From positions 62,001 to 126,000 of the forward strand of contig JAJYIF010000002.1 of NCBI GenBank assembly GCA_021790195.1: 64,000 bases of DNA, given 5' to 3'. The notes beneath the pieces were generated by a model. It did no database searches. It was not told the origin of the DNA and saw nothing but the letters and a program-made list of their open reading frames with translations. Positions within the stretch are counted from its first letter, which is position 1. Every line of letters starts with the position of its first letter. The stretch is from Nitrospirota bacterium (GTDB lineage Bacteria > Nitrospirota > Thermodesulfovibrionia > Thermodesulfovibrionales > UBA9159). Below, piece by piece: positions 8,788 to 17,192 of the stretch. The position numbers and the translations under genes are program-made.

Positions 8788-9453
8788 TTATCCGACGAAT
8801 TTTTTCGGGAATTGCTTCACTATCCCGCTGGACAAAACGCCGGCGATCATTTCGACATGCCCTTTCATGGCCTCCCATGTCTTCGCATCTGCCGAGTACT
8901 CCTTCTTTGCGATCTCATTTATGTCCGCCATGTGCTGGCCGACATGGGCCGTCAGGGCAGCCTCAAGGGTTGTCCTGGACCAATTCGGATTGGCGGAGCT
9001 AAGGAAAGCGGCTATCTCATCGGCGTTCTTCTTCAGCAGTTTCGATGCGGTTTCCTCTGCCATTTTGTTGCCTGAAAAGGCCGCATTCATATAGTCTTTG
9101 ATCGCAGCGTAATGACCGCCAAGGAGGGCGTAGAGCTTATCGGAAGCTGCCTTCCCGTAGTAGGGGGTTATCGCGCTTGCTATGTCTTTAGCATCTTGGA
9201 CAATCCGGTCCTCGGCCACCTTTGCGGCTGCCTGGTCCTTATACTCTGTAGCCAGAACCAGGTTTCTCACCCAAAAAACGTGGTCTGTCCAGAGGTTCCG
9301 GAATGAGAGCTTCAGGGCCTCTGCCTTTGAGGACTCCACGCAAGGCGCAACCTTTCCCCTGGGGAAGGCCGGCGCAGTGGCTGCCACAAGCGCAATGCCC
9401 GCCGCGACAAACAATGCTGCTATAAGGGATTTCTTTATCACTGTCTTAGCCAT
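8788..9453 (-). CDS. Exported all-helical protein of unknown function
   Basis: A clear signal peptide (KKSLIAALFVAAGIALVAA, cleavage near APAFP) followed by about 190 helix-rich residues. Two repeat-like units are visible: the first starts at LRFRNLWTDHVFWVRN-like sequence, the second contains HVGQHMADI. The NADEIAAFLSSANPNWS stretch and the C-terminal IVKQFPKKF resemble a widespread helical family, often vaguely or wrongly named in databases (from memory, not searched). Several conserved-looking His and Trp residues could bind a ligand. The start has an excellent AGGAGG site. No operon partner is evident. Confidence 0.6.
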   Translation of the reverse strand: MAKTVIKKSLIAALFVAAGIALVAATAPAFPRGKVAPCVESSKAEALKLSFRNLWTDHVFWVRNLVLATEYKDQAAAKVAEDRIVQDAKDIASAITPYYGKAASDKLYALLGGHYAAIKDYMNAAFSGNKMAEETASKLLKKNADEIAAFLSSANPNWSRTTLEAALTAHVGQHMADINEIAKKEYSADAKTWEAMKGHVEMIAGVLSSGIVKQFPKKFVG

Positions 9454-9985
9454 AGTCTGTACCTCCTAATGTTCTTTTTTTAGGGATGCCGTTCTCCCGT
9501 TCTTGCAGAGCGGTCCATCCCTTTTTCCTGTGAAGTTATTCAGTATATTAACTTCATAACTAAATATATACCCAAGGCTGAAGGTAAAAAAATCAGTCCA
9601 CATCCGAAATCTCTGTAAGAATTTGTCTTACCAGTGCGGAGCGTTCTTTATTCCTGGTTCTTCGTGTCTAACAGCTTGCTAAAAAAGTATTTTGGAGTCC
9701 CTTATCCGTCATTCCGGCGAAAGCCGGAATCTATGTATTTCAATAGATTGCATTCGCTCTGGATTCCCCGGTCAACCTGCCTGCCGGCAGGCAGGGCCGG
9801 GGAATGACGAATTTGGGACTTTTTCAGCGTCCTGCTAATCCTTCATTCCCAAGGGTGTTTCCCCGCTGCCGGGACAAGAACCTATAAAAGGAAGGGCAAA
9901 GAAGCCGGGTCTTGCCATATTGCGTGATTGTGCATTATTATTTGCCTGTTGCCAAAATGCACACAATGTGCTAACGTATCTTCAG
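9454..9985 (+). other. Intergenic region with a palindromic repeat
   Basis: 532 bases without a convincing gene. It holds the leader of the - strand helical protein gene, an interrupted hairpin at 9483-9521 (GGGATG/CATCCC with inner CCG/CGG, followed by five Ts on the + strand), an AT-rich patch near 9540-9575, and the dispersed-repeat element at 9678-9829. Nothing else was recognised. Confidence 0.6.
9678..9829. repeat. MITE-like palindromic dispersed repeat
   Basis: Nested inverted repeats: outer GCTAAAAAAGT (9678-9688) against ACTTTTTCAGC (9819-9829), then CGTCATTCC (9707-9715) against GGAATGACG (9801-9809). Inside are a perfect hairpin ATTCCGGC-GAAA-GCCGGAAT (9711-9730), and ATTCCCCGG/CCGGGGAAT (9763-9771, 9797-9805) flanking a perfect 20-base palindrome at 9776-9795. 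It has no coding capacity. This layout is typical of multicopy non-autonomous intergenic elements. Copy number cannot be judged from one window. Confidence 0.7.
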
Positions 9986-10264
9986 ATGAAGCATATCAAT
10001 TGGAATACAGAAAAGAGTCTGGAACTCAAAGAATCAAGAGGGATCTGCTTTGAAGATATTGTTTTTTACATTGATAAAGGCGACGTTTTGGATGATTATT
10101 CGCATCCGAATCAGAAAAGGTATCCGGAGCAGCGGATAATGGTAATCGGAATAAATAATTATGCATACCTCGTTCCTTACGTCGAGGACGCTGAAGAAAT
10201 ATTTCTGAAAACCATTATTCCCAGTAGAAAGGCGACAGATATTTATTTCGGAGGAGAAAGATGA
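9986..10264 (+). CDS. BrnT-like toxin of a type II toxin-antitoxin pair
   Basis: About 92 residues from the ATG at 9986, beginning MKHINWNTEK with RGICFEDIV, HPNQKRYPEQ, YLVPYVED and IIPSRKAT. This order matches the BrnT-like toxin group, ribonuclease-fold toxins that inhibit translation (family knowledge). A TTG at 9920 opens the frame earlier but adds 22 unrelated residues. The stop overlaps the antitoxin ATG as ATGA, so toxin precedes antitoxin. The gene is clearly more AT-rich than the surrounding core genes, suggesting acquisition by transfer. Confidence 0.75.
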   Translation: MKHINWNTEKSLELKESRGICFEDIVFYIDKGDVLDDYSHPNQKRYPEQRIMVIGINNYAYLVPYVEDAEEIFLKTIIPSRKATDIYFGGER

Positions 10265-10539
10265 AGACTAAACTGACTAAGGAAGAACAGGAAATATTGG
10301 ACAGCTATGAAAGAGGTGAATGGGTTCCAGTTAAGGACTTTTCAAAAAGAAGAGCTGAACTGATGAGCTATGCAAGAAATACGCTTAGGAAAGACAAAAG
10401 ACTGAACATAAGAATTTCCGAAAGAGACCTGACTGAATTGCAGAAAAGGGCCGTAGGTGAAGGACTGCCCTATCAGACGTATATTTCCAGTATAATTCAT
10501 AAATTTGTAAGTGGAAAATTGGTGGAGGCAAAGAAGTGA
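10261..10539 (+). CDS. Ribbon-helix-helix (CopG-like) antitoxin
   Basis: 92 residues. The C-terminal part, with LNIRISERDLTELQKRA, GLPYQTYISSIIHKF and then GKL, has the pattern of the CopG-type ribbon-helix-helix domain of COG5304-type antitoxins, which bind DNA and autoregulate. The N-terminal acidic/aromatic stretch (EEQEILDSYERGEW) is the part expected to contact the toxin. The ATGA overlap with the toxin and GGAGGAGAAAG just upstream indicate translational coupling. Confidence 0.78.
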   Translation: MKTKLTKEEQEILDSYERGEWVPVKDFSKRRAELMSYARNTLRKDKRLNIRISERDLTELQKRAVGEGLPYQTYISSIIHKFVSGKLVEAKK

Positions 10540-10932
10540 TCTGCTATAAGTTATAGACAGTTGGGAAGCGGATTCGAGATATTGCTTTTCTGACGAAGAA
10601 GTCATAATATACTGCAAGGCTGACTTAAAGCTTCAATGTAGGAGGGGGACCTGGTGGGAACAGGGGCATCAGAAAGCGGCAACTCAATGGCGGCCCGCCG
10701 CCGCGCATCTACACTTTCCGGACGAGCTGGGACAAATTGCCGGGGTTATACCAAGTTGGCATTTATTCCCCATTATCAGAAAAAACTAACTTCCTCTCTT
10801 GTCCCTGGTTGTTGTCAGGAGATTTTTTTTTCGAGCGGACTTGTAACCGTTCCGTGTTTAGCCTCGATATTCCGGAAAAAGGGAAGTTCATATAGTAATT
10901 GTTAGCTCTAAATAATAAATTGAGAGGTATAA
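10540..10932 (+). other. Intergenic region, no convincing gene
   Basis: 393 bases between the antitoxin and the Mrr gene. A strong AGGAGGGGG sequence at about 10641-10649 precedes a GTG-initiated frame (10654-10905), but the predicted protein has no recognisable features, and GC content changes sharply within the stretch (GC-rich to about 10745, AT-rich after). It may be a patchwork of remnants. Confidence 0.5.
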
Positions 10933-11826
10933 ATGACAAAACAAGGACAATCTGAATTCATAAAGTGGATGGGGCCAACTCTTGATGCTCTAAGACAACT
11001 TGGCGGGTCCGGTACACCGCATGAAGTGTCAGAGACAATTGCAAATCAATTTAACCTCTCGGACAAGAAAAGAGAAGAATTACTGCCATCCGGCCAGCCT
11101 CGTTTTCATAATCAGGTCTGTTGGGCGCGCCAGTATCTCGTTTGGGAGGGGTATCTTGAAAGCTCGAAACGCGGCGTATGGCAACTCAGCGCACAGGGCT
11201 CTAAGAAACATCTTACAGATGATGAGGCAAGAAAACTATTTCTAAAATGGGTAGATATTCACGCAAAAAAGAGAAAAGAAAAACAGAAGGAAATACCAGA
11301 GCAAGCCAAACTTCCTGAAGGTGACGAACCATATGGTGAAACTATTCACAAAACGGACAATTATAAAGAAGAACTCATATCCATATTGCGCGGGCTGACA
11401 CCGCGTGGCTTCGAGGAGCTTTGCTTGCTACTCTTACGAGAAAATGGATTTGAAAATCTTAAATTGACTAATCAAGGACGCGACGGTGGAATTGACGGCA
11501 TAAGCACATTAAGAATAAATCCATTTGTCAGTTTTAGAGTACTGTTTCAATGCAAGCGATACAATCACAAAAATCCAATAAAGCGCGAACAAATTGGGGA
11601 TTTCAGAAATGCCATGCTCGGTCGCGCGGACAAGGGTATTTTTATTACAACAGGATATTTCAGCGCCGAGGCTGAACGGGAAGCAAACCGCGATGGTGCT
11701 CCGCCGATCGAACTTGTTGACTGTGATAAGCTTATTGAAATGTTTGAAAAGACCGAACTCGGCCTCAAGGCAATAACAACATACGAAGTGGATCATAACT
11801 TCTTCAAGAAATATAAAGAGAGCTAA
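10933..11826 (+). CDS. mrr: Mrr-type restriction endonuclease
   Basis: 297 residues with the two-domain Mrr layout. The N-terminal ~90 residues form the Mrr_N winged helix (MGPTLDALRQLGG, WARQYLVWEGYL, GVWQLS). The C-terminal Mrr_cat domain has the PD-(D/E)XK-like motifs FEELC, GRDGGIDG and FQCKRY, the Asp and Gln-x-Lys active-site residues of this family. Mrr enzymes cut methylated DNA and need no partner methylase (family knowledge), and none is seen here. A charged linker (KKRKEKQKEI) joins the domains. GAGAGG precedes the ATG. It is AT-rich like the adjacent toxin pair, consistent with a defence island. Confidence 0.88.
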   Translation: MTKQGQSEFIKWMGPTLDALRQLGGSGTPHEVSETIANQFNLSDKKREELLPSGQPRFHNQVCWARQYLVWEGYLESSKRGVWQLSAQGSKKHLTDDEARKLFLKWVDIHAKKRKEKQKEIPEQAKLPEGDEPYGETIHKTDNYKEELISILRGLTPRGFEELCLLLLRENGFENLKLTNQGRDGGIDGISTLRINPFVSFRVLFQCKRYNHKNPIKREQIGDFRNAMLGRADKGIFITTGYFSAEAEREANRDGAPPIELVDCDKLIEMFEKTELGLKAITTYEVDHNFFKKYKES

Positions 11827-11908
11827 CACTTATAAGGCCCCGCGTTATCAAGAGGTCATAGGGTCATAATGCTGGACACATCGCACAAATCGTTATAAGG
11901 CAATAAGA

Positions 11909-11979
11909 ATATACGGGAAAACTGCAGAGCGAAGATGAAATGACAACGATCGATAAAATGTCTTGTCATCAGTGCTCGC
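11909..11979 (+). pseudogene. Decayed copy of the 5' end of the methyltransferase gene at 13463
   Basis: This stretch aligns with 13431-13501 at roughly three quarters identity. The shared part includes CTGCAGAGCGAAGATGAAAT against CTGCAAAGCGATGATGAAAT and the following ATGAC(A/G)AC(G/A)ATCG start codons. A one-base deletion then breaks the frame, and similarity ends near 11979. It therefore looks like a truncated duplicate of the leader and first ~15 codons of the methyltransferase. Confidence 0.5.
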
Positions 11980-12059
11980 TCATTATGTGACATTGAGGGC
12001 TTACTTTTCCTCGGGAAGAGAAAGAGGGTCGACAATCCTAAAGAAAGTTGGGAGGACTT

Positions 12060-12707
12060 ATGGGCATCGTTAAATCTATTAAGTTTTGTTGTTTCTTCAC
12101 AATGTTTATTCAAGCCTTGCTGCTTATCGGGTGCGCAAGCTATGCGCCCGCTGAGAAAGCAAATATGACGCCGACCGATATTCTGAATCGGAACGCTGCG
12201 GTCGTCAACTCAGCTCCCTGTGAGTTTCGAGTTGTCGTGCTAAAGGACAGAGAACTCGCAAAAAATTACGTCGGGATCGATCCCTTCAAGAGTTCAATGA
12301 TACCGGTTTTCTTGAAGGTCAATAACTACGGCAGTGACCTCATCAAAGTGGATATTCCGGACAGTTCACTGTCTTCAGATGGAGGCGAATCTTTTTCGTC
12401 TCTTACTATTGAGCAGGCAGTTGAAATAGCCCGAAGGAGCGATGCAGAGGTGGTTGGCTGGTATATAGCATTCGGCGTAATGGGCGCATTGGTCAGCGGA
12501 AGCAACACTGCTTCAGTCAACAAATCGCTGGAGGAAGATTATCACAGCAAGTCCTTCAAGCCGACCCTTATAAATACAAAGTCTTCGGCGGAAGGACTTA
12601 TTTTTTTTAGCGTACCGGCTGATAAGCAGAAGCTCCTCCATTCGGTGACCATACAGCTATTGGACCTTACATCACATAAGTCCAGGTCAGTTGTCGTAAG
12701 CTTCTAA
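12060..12707 (+). CDS. Predicted lipoprotein of unknown function
   Basis: About 215 residues. The signal sequence ends in a lipobox LLLIGC, so the mature protein is anchored by a lipidated cysteine. The body has a beta-rich stretch (FRVVVLKDRELAKNYVG, PVFLKVNNYG), a hydrophobic glycine-rich segment (GWYIAFGVMGALVSGS) that could insert in or touch the membrane, and an IFFSVPADKQ stretch. No family was recognised. The ATG at 12060 has GGGAGG nearby. A TTG at 12048 overlaps that site and is rejected. It is followed by a second lipoprotein gene in the same direction, probably co-transcribed. Confidence 0.7.
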   Translation: MGIVKSIKFCCFFTMFIQALLLIGCASYAPAEKANMTPTDILNRNAAVVNSAPCEFRVVVLKDRELAKNYVGIDPFKSSMIPVFLKVNNYGSDLIKVDIPDSSLSSDGGESFSSLTIEQAVEIARRSDAEVVGWYIAFGVMGALVSGSNTASVNKSLEEDYHSKSFKPTLINTKSSAEGLIFFSVPADKQKLLHSVTIQLLDLTSHKSRSVVVSF

Positions 12708-12776
12708 AAGCTTTGCTGGATGCATATGTGAATACAAAATGACTTTGTTTGAAGAAAACTTAAACGGGAGGCTATC

Positions 12777-13385
12777 GTGAACAATTTCAAATCCCTTTCT
12801 TATCTTCTCCAAATCTGCATCCTGCTTGTTGCTTCCGGTTGTGCCGGGACCATGAGAGCGGGCTCTATAAGTCCCGATTTGAATATCGATAAGACCGTCA
12901 ATTCGGCTGCTGCCACCAAGGTGGCCTTCGAGCCGTTCAGAATTACATCTAAGGATCAGACAGAAAACATAATCGGGGAGGCAAAGGTCGGTCTTGTCAA
13001 TTCCAAGGCTGATATCGTCTCAGATGAAAAAGTTAGCAGTATAGTAGCCGATGCAGTGAGAAAGGGGTTCCAGGATGCCGGGTTTAATATAGCGGACCCG
13101 AAAGAGGCAAACTTTATTGTTAGCGGTATGATCGAAAGATTCTGGGTGGATGAATATGCAACAGGCCTGAGCTTGGAATATTCAAAGGCGTCTGTCAGAT
13201 ACGACCTGATAATCAGGAATATGCAGGGCGCTACTGTTTGGGCAAATACGCTTGATGCATATAAGACGTCAGACAAGTCTATGGACACTACCCACAATGA
13301 CATACCGACACTATCGCTTGCATTAAAAGAGTCTGTCGAGGCAATCTTTAAGGACCAATCATTTTGGAAGGCAATATCCAAGTAA
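12777..13385 (+). CDS. Predicted lipoprotein, YajG-like
   Basis: 202 residues with a lipobox LVASGC. After cleavage the sequence resembles the YajG/Lipoprotein_16 group: KVAFEPF near the start, SSIVADAVRKGFQDAGF, then FIVSGMIERFWVDEY and YDLIIRN, an alpha/beta periplasmic fold. Function is unknown. Members of this group sit in the outer membrane. The start is GTG at 12777 with GGGAGG five bases before it. It lies 69 bases after the first lipoprotein gene. Confidence 0.7.
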   Translation: MNNFKSLSYLLQICILLVASGCAGTMRAGSISPDLNIDKTVNSAAATKVAFEPFRITSKDQTENIIGEAKVGLVNSKADIVSDEKVSSIVADAVRKGFQDAGFNIADPKEANFIVSGMIERFWVDEYATGLSLEYSKASVRYDLIIRNMQGATVWANTLDAYKTSDKSMDTTHNDIPTLSLALKESVEAIFKDQSFWKAISK

Positions 13386-13462
13386 GAGAAGAAAAAGTGG
13401 CTGTATAAAACGCAGGTATAGGGAACATTCTATATTCGGCATAGCTGCAAAGCGATGATGAA

Positions 13463-14191
13463 ATGACGACAATCGGCGAAAGGATCCTGTCCTCGGTGCT
13501 CGGCGGGAATGCGGGCATCAGATTAATTGAACCGCACATATATTCTGTTCTCCGGGATGTCCAGATGTCCAATGAGTATGACTCCCGGTTCGGATACGTA
13601 TATGACTGGGTGGCGTGCAATTCAATTTACAACCGCCTCATCTGGGGATATCCCGTCTCAAGATTCGCTGCTCTTGCCGCCGACGCCTTGAATTCATCAA
13701 AGCGCGGCAACATGCTTGACGTCGGCTGCGGTTCTTTAGCCTTTACCGCAGGGGAGTACATTCGGTATTCCGGGCGACCCGTTGTCCTTGTGGATCAATC
13801 TCTGAAAATGCTGAGGATCGCCAAATCCAGATTGATCAAGCTGAATAGGGAAGTTCCAGACAATATGGTCTTCCTTCACGCCGATGCCACTGATTTGCCT
13901 TTTGAGCAAGAAAGTTTCAATACAATTATTTCTCAGAACTTGCTGCATTGCGTAACTGACACAAAGAAGTTGCTGGCGGGATTGAGACGCATTTTAGCCG
14001 GAGACGGACGTATATATTTTACTACCCTCGTCAAAGTCAGCCGCTTCGCCGATAAATACCTTCAGGCACTTGCCGACGGTGGCAAGCTTGTTCCCAGGAA
14101 TATGGCGGACCATCAAAAGACTTTCGACGAGCTCGGCATGGACATGAAATACGAAATATCGGGCAACATGGCATTTATCTATTATGGCTGA
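13463..14191 (+). CDS. Class I SAM-dependent methyltransferase
   Basis: 242 residues with the Methyltransf_11 pattern: motif I MLDVGCGSLAF, acidic loop VLVDQSLKML, motif II ADATDLPFEQESFNTIIS, then LLHCV and the GLRRILAGDGRIYF post-motif. The N-terminal ~70 residues may form the substrate lid. The substrate is unknown. The ATG at 13463 has no strong ribosome-binding site. Its leader and first codons are duplicated in decayed form at 11909-11979. It converges on the UbiD gene, with six bases between them. Confidence 0.8.
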   Translation: MTTIGERILSSVLGGNAGIRLIEPHIYSVLRDVQMSNEYDSRFGYVYDWVACNSIYNRLIWGYPVSRFAALAADALNSSKRGNMLDVGCGSLAFTAGEYIRYSGRPVVLVDQSLKMLRIAKSRLIKLNREVPDNMVFLHADATDLPFEQESFNTIISQNLLHCVTDTKKLLAGLRRILAGDGRIYFTTLVKVSRFADKYLQALADGGKLVPRNMADHQKTFDELGMDMKYEISGNMAFIYYG

Positions 14192-14196
14192 AGATC

Positions 14197-15663
14197 CTAT
14201 TCAAACCCGTACTCTTTCCATCTTTGGTCCACGCGTCTCTTGATCTCTTCGGACATAAAGAGCTCATCCGGCCAGTCGCGGGTCATGCCTTCTTCGCGTG
14301 TCTTTCTCGTGGCGTCAACCCCCATCTTTGACCCATACCTCGGCCAGCTTGAAGCGTGGTCGAGATCATCGACAGGGCCCTCCGCGATTACAACGTCCCT
14401 TTTCCAGTCCACGTTGTTCAGGACCCTCCATGCGGTATAAGAAAGGTCTTGCACGTCTACGTCGTCGTCCACGACTATCAGGAGTTTCGCAAACATCATC
14501 TGGCCCTTGCCCCACAAACCGTGGATGATCTTCTTGGCATGGCCGGGATAGCTCTTCTTGATCGAGATAAGCGCGGCATTATGGAAAACGCCCTCCATGG
14601 GAAGGTTGATGTCTCTTATCTCCGGGAAGTCGAGCCTTATCAGGGGCAGGAAAATCCTCTCGGTCGCCTTTCCCATGTAGCAATCTTCCATCGGCGGCTT
14701 GCCGACTATAGTCGCCGGATATATCATGTCCTTCCTGTGGGTGATGCAGGTCACGTGGAAAACCGGATAGTTGTCCGCTGCGGAATAAAAACCGGTATGG
14801 TCGCCGAAGGGCCCTTCTATGCGCAGCTCTCCGGGGTCCACGTAGCCCTCGATTACCAGCTCGCTATTGGCGGGGACCTCGATGTCGGAAGTAATGCACT
14901 TCACCATCTCCACAGGTTCTCTGCGCAGAAAGCCGGCGAACATCATCTCATCGACCGATTCAGGAAGGGGGGCGGTTGCGGAGTAGATGACTGCGGGGTC
15001 GCTGCCGACCGCAATCGCAACGGGCATCCTTTTGTTCAGGGCAAAATATTTGTCGTAATGTCTCGCCCCGTCTTTGTGAATATGCCAGTGCATGCCTGTT
15101 GTGACCTTGTCGTAAACATGTATCCTGTACATGCCGCAGTTCTGCCGGCCCGATTGCGGGTCTCTTGTGAAGACCATTGGAAGAGTAATAAACCTGCCCT
15201 CGTCTGTCGGCTGGCCGTCACCGGGCCAACACTTGATGATGGGAAAGATGCTCATGTCCGGATGAGTCTTCTCAATCACTTCCTGACAGGGGGCGCTCTT
15301 TACGCTCTTTGGAAAGTACTTCGAGATTTCGAAGAGCTTCGGCAGCATCGCAAGCTTTTCTCCGAGGGTCCGCGGGGGCGCCTGGTTCAGCAACGCCTCT
15401 ATTCTCACGGCGACAGAATCAAGCTTGTCGGTCTCGAGTGCAAGGCCCATCCGTTCGAAAGATCCGAAAAGGTTCGTGACCACCGGATAAGCAAACCCCT
15501 TCGGCTTTTCAAAGTAGAGCGCCTTTCCTCCTCCGGGACTCTTGCACATCCGGTCCGTAATCTCGCTTATTTCGAGGATTGTGTCCACCTCGGAGGATAT
15601 CCTTTTAAGAAGCCCCTTCTGGTCGAGGAGCTTGATGAATTCTCGCAGGTCCTTATATGCCAT
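14197..15663 (-). CDS. UbiD-family decarboxylase
   Basis: 488 residues, full length for UbiD enzymes, which use prenylated FMN to decarboxylate aromatic or quinone precursors. Characteristic segments include GNRQNCGMYR-like SGRQNCGMYRIHV, the GMHWHIHKDGARH stretch, IEGPFGDHTGFYS (the conserved E-x-P-F-G-D-H segment that holds the active-site acid) and the C-terminal DATRKTREEGMTRDWP. In this kind of organism a role in menaquinone synthesis is plausible (inference). No UbiX flavin prenyltransferase or other quinone gene is adjacent. The ATG at 15663 starts the family-typical YKDLREFIK sequence. Confidence 0.85.
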   Translation of the reverse strand: MAYKDLREFIKLLDQKGLLKRISSEVDTILEISEITDRMCKSPGGGKALYFEKPKGFAYPVVTNLFGSFERMGLALETDKLDSVAVRIEALLNQAPPRTLGEKLAMLPKLFEISKYFPKSVKSAPCQEVIEKTHPDMSIFPIIKCWPGDGQPTDEGRFITLPMVFTRDPQSGRQNCGMYRIHVYDKVTTGMHWHIHKDGARHYDKYFALNKRMPVAIAVGSDPAVIYSATAPLPESVDEMMFAGFLRREPVEMVKCITSDIEVPANSELVIEGYVDPGELRIEGPFGDHTGFYSAADNYPVFHVTCITHRKDMIYPATIVGKPPMEDCYMGKATERIFLPLIRLDFPEIRDINLPMEGVFHNAALISIKKSYPGHAKKIIHGLWGKGQMMFAKLLIVVDDDVDVQDLSYTAWRVLNNVDWKRDVVIAEGPVDDLDHASSWPRYGSKMGVDATRKTREEGMTRDWPDELFMSEEIKRRVDQRWKEYGFE

Positions 15664-15711
15664 GAAGAGATGATAACACTTTTGCGGATCTTGATCAAAG
15701 CCGCCCGGGAG

Positions 15712-16524
15712 TCAGGGCGACGACGCTGTGCCAGGCGCGTATCCCCGGATCAATACTTTCGGCCCGTCCTTCAGGACATGGAATGCGTCGCCGTCCCCGG
15801 CGGGTGCGACGGCCCATTCAAAGAGGCGCCGGGCGTCTTCCAGCACCGGCTTTTTCGGATATTTGTAATACTTCTTCTGCATCTCCTCGTCGTAAAGTCC
15901 GATGCAGCCGTGAGAGGCGGGATAACCGGGGAGGTCCCTGCCGTGAATCCAATAAGAGACGTAGTCCTTGCTTATGTGAAACCGCAATGCATAGTGCATG
16001 GGATACAGCTCCGACGTGCCCTCGATAAAGTACAGGGACGACACATGCCGTCTGTCGAAGGCCGTTATGCGGAATTCACCGCGCGGCGTCTCGTTCCCCT
16101 TTTCCCCGGTCGCAACCGGCGAGGAGAATACCAGTCTTCCATGTTCGTAAGCCCCGAGGAACTGTTCTGAGAGGTCGACGAGGATAAACCTTGGCTCTGG
16201 TTCTGCCGGCTTGTAATAGAGGGGCATGGGCGTGAAATCCTTGATGTCATCGATCCGCTTCGGCACCTTCAGATAAACACCGGGACGCGCATGGCGCCTG
16301 TCGATCCGGTTGAACCTGGCCACATCAACCCATCGGTCGCCGAAGAGGCTCTCGATTGATTCACCCTTCTTGAGGCGTTTGCAATTCCACTCGATACTGG
16401 TGTCGCTCGGGTGCTTGATCTTGCATAAAGAGGGTATTGTCCTGGCTTCCGCAATTACAGGATAGACAAGCGCGAGAATCAGTAGAAAAGAGATGAAGAC
16501 GAAGCGGCCTCGTCTTAATCTCAC
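15712..16524 (-). CDS. L,D-transpeptidase (YkuD) with LysM-like domain
   Basis: 270 residues. The signal segment (residues 8-25) is followed by a LysM-like peptidoglycan-binding stretch (LKKGESIESLFG, VARFNRID, GVYLKVPKR), then the YkuD catalytic domain with HGRDLPG (His194) and SHGCIGL (Cys207 nucleophile). The enzyme forms 3-3 cross-links in peptidoglycan or attaches proteins to it in the periplasm. The start is a GTG overlapping the upstream M15-like gene by four bases (GTGA), so the two cell-wall enzymes are translationally coupled. Confidence 0.87.
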   Translation of the reverse strand: MRLRRGRFVFISFLLILALVYPVIAEARTIPSLCKIKHPSDTSIEWNCKRLKKGESIESLFGDRWVDVARFNRIDRRHARPGVYLKVPKRIDDIKDFTPMPLYYKPAEPEPRFILVDLSEQFLGAYEHGRLVFSSPVATGEKGNETPRGEFRITAFDRRHVSSLYFIEGTSELYPMHYALRFHISKDYVSYWIHGRDLPGYPASHGCIGLYDEEMQKKYYKYPKKPVLEDARRLFEWAVAPAGDGDAFHVLKDGPKVLIRGYAPGTASSP

Positions 16525-17075
16525 CAGGTCCTGAATCTCCCGGAATCGATGTGCACGAAGTCTCCCGGATAATAACCTACGCCGCCATATCGCAGGCTGA
16601 GGGCCGTCCGCCTCAGGAAGGCAAGTTCGACGCGTGGTATGTTGAAATCTATTGCCCTGCCCTTAAGATGCATGCTGTTCCTGGCCACATGGTGTCCCTC
16701 TCTTCTCAGAAGCTGGTTGTATTCGGGGGACCTATACCCGGATATTATGTGTATCTCATTGTCCGGGCCGGCCATTCTGCTTACGGTGTTCAGAAACTCG
16801 ATGACACGGACATCCATATCTACGGCCTTGCCGGAATAGTGGCACCGCATGATCCAGTTGAGGGCTGTGAGGGCCTGAGGGTCATACTCCCCGGAAGGCT
16901 TTCTGTAAGTTACGTCGAGTCTCTCATTGGTATGAATGTTGTAAAGGAGAAGCCTGCCCTCCGGCATGTCGTCCGCGAAAGCAGCGCCTGAAAAAGCGCC
17001 TCTCGAAAGGAGAAGAGAAGCTCCCACAAGTGAGGCCTTGAGAAAAGTCCGTCTGCTCAGAAAAGAATGAAACAA
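16521..17075 (-). CDS. Tat-exported M15-like peptidase (YcbK/DUF882)
   Basis: 184 residues. The twin-arginine signal SRRTFLK is followed by a hydrophobic core, so a folded protein is exported. The catalytic domain shows ISGYRSPEYN, SMHLKGRAIDF (the SxHxxGxAxD zinc-site motif) and DFVHIDSG, as in the DUF882/peptidase M15 family of murein endopeptidase-like proteins. It probably trims peptidoglycan cross-links alongside the L,D-transpeptidase it overlaps. The start appears to be TTG at 17075 with AAGG just upstream. Confidence 0.85.
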   Translation of the reverse strand: MFHSFLSRRTFLKASLVGASLLLSRGAFSGAAFADDMPEGRLLLYNIHTNERLDVTYRKPSGEYDPQALTALNWIMRCHYSGKAVDMDVRVIEFLNTVSRMAGPDNEIHIISGYRSPEYNQLLRREGHHVARNSMHLKGRAIDFNIPRVELAFLRRTALSLRYGGVGYYPGDFVHIDSGRFRTW

Positions 17076-17192
17076 CTTTGCCTTGATACCAGCGAATTAC
17101 AAAATGTGACGATCGAAAAGATCTGTTTAAGACTAACAGATGCCCGTAATTAATGTCAATGCGGTTTCCATACTCTGCTGGTAGGTGTTCCC

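Noticed and set aside
9483-9526. Hairpin followed by five Ts on the + strand
   Set aside because: No + strand gene lies upstream. It falls in the leader of a - strand gene and the stem is interrupted, so it is not called a terminator.
10654-10905. GTG-initiated 83-codon frame with strong upstream AGGAGGGGG
   Set aside because: No domain, signal or codon pattern supports it, and base composition changes in the middle. Only the ribosome-binding-like sequence argues for it.
14356-16170. Long + strand frame (about 600 codons)
   Set aside because: It lies antisense to the UbiD and L,D-transpeptidase genes, which have clear family motifs. The protein it would encode shows no recognisable features, so it is a high-GC shadow.
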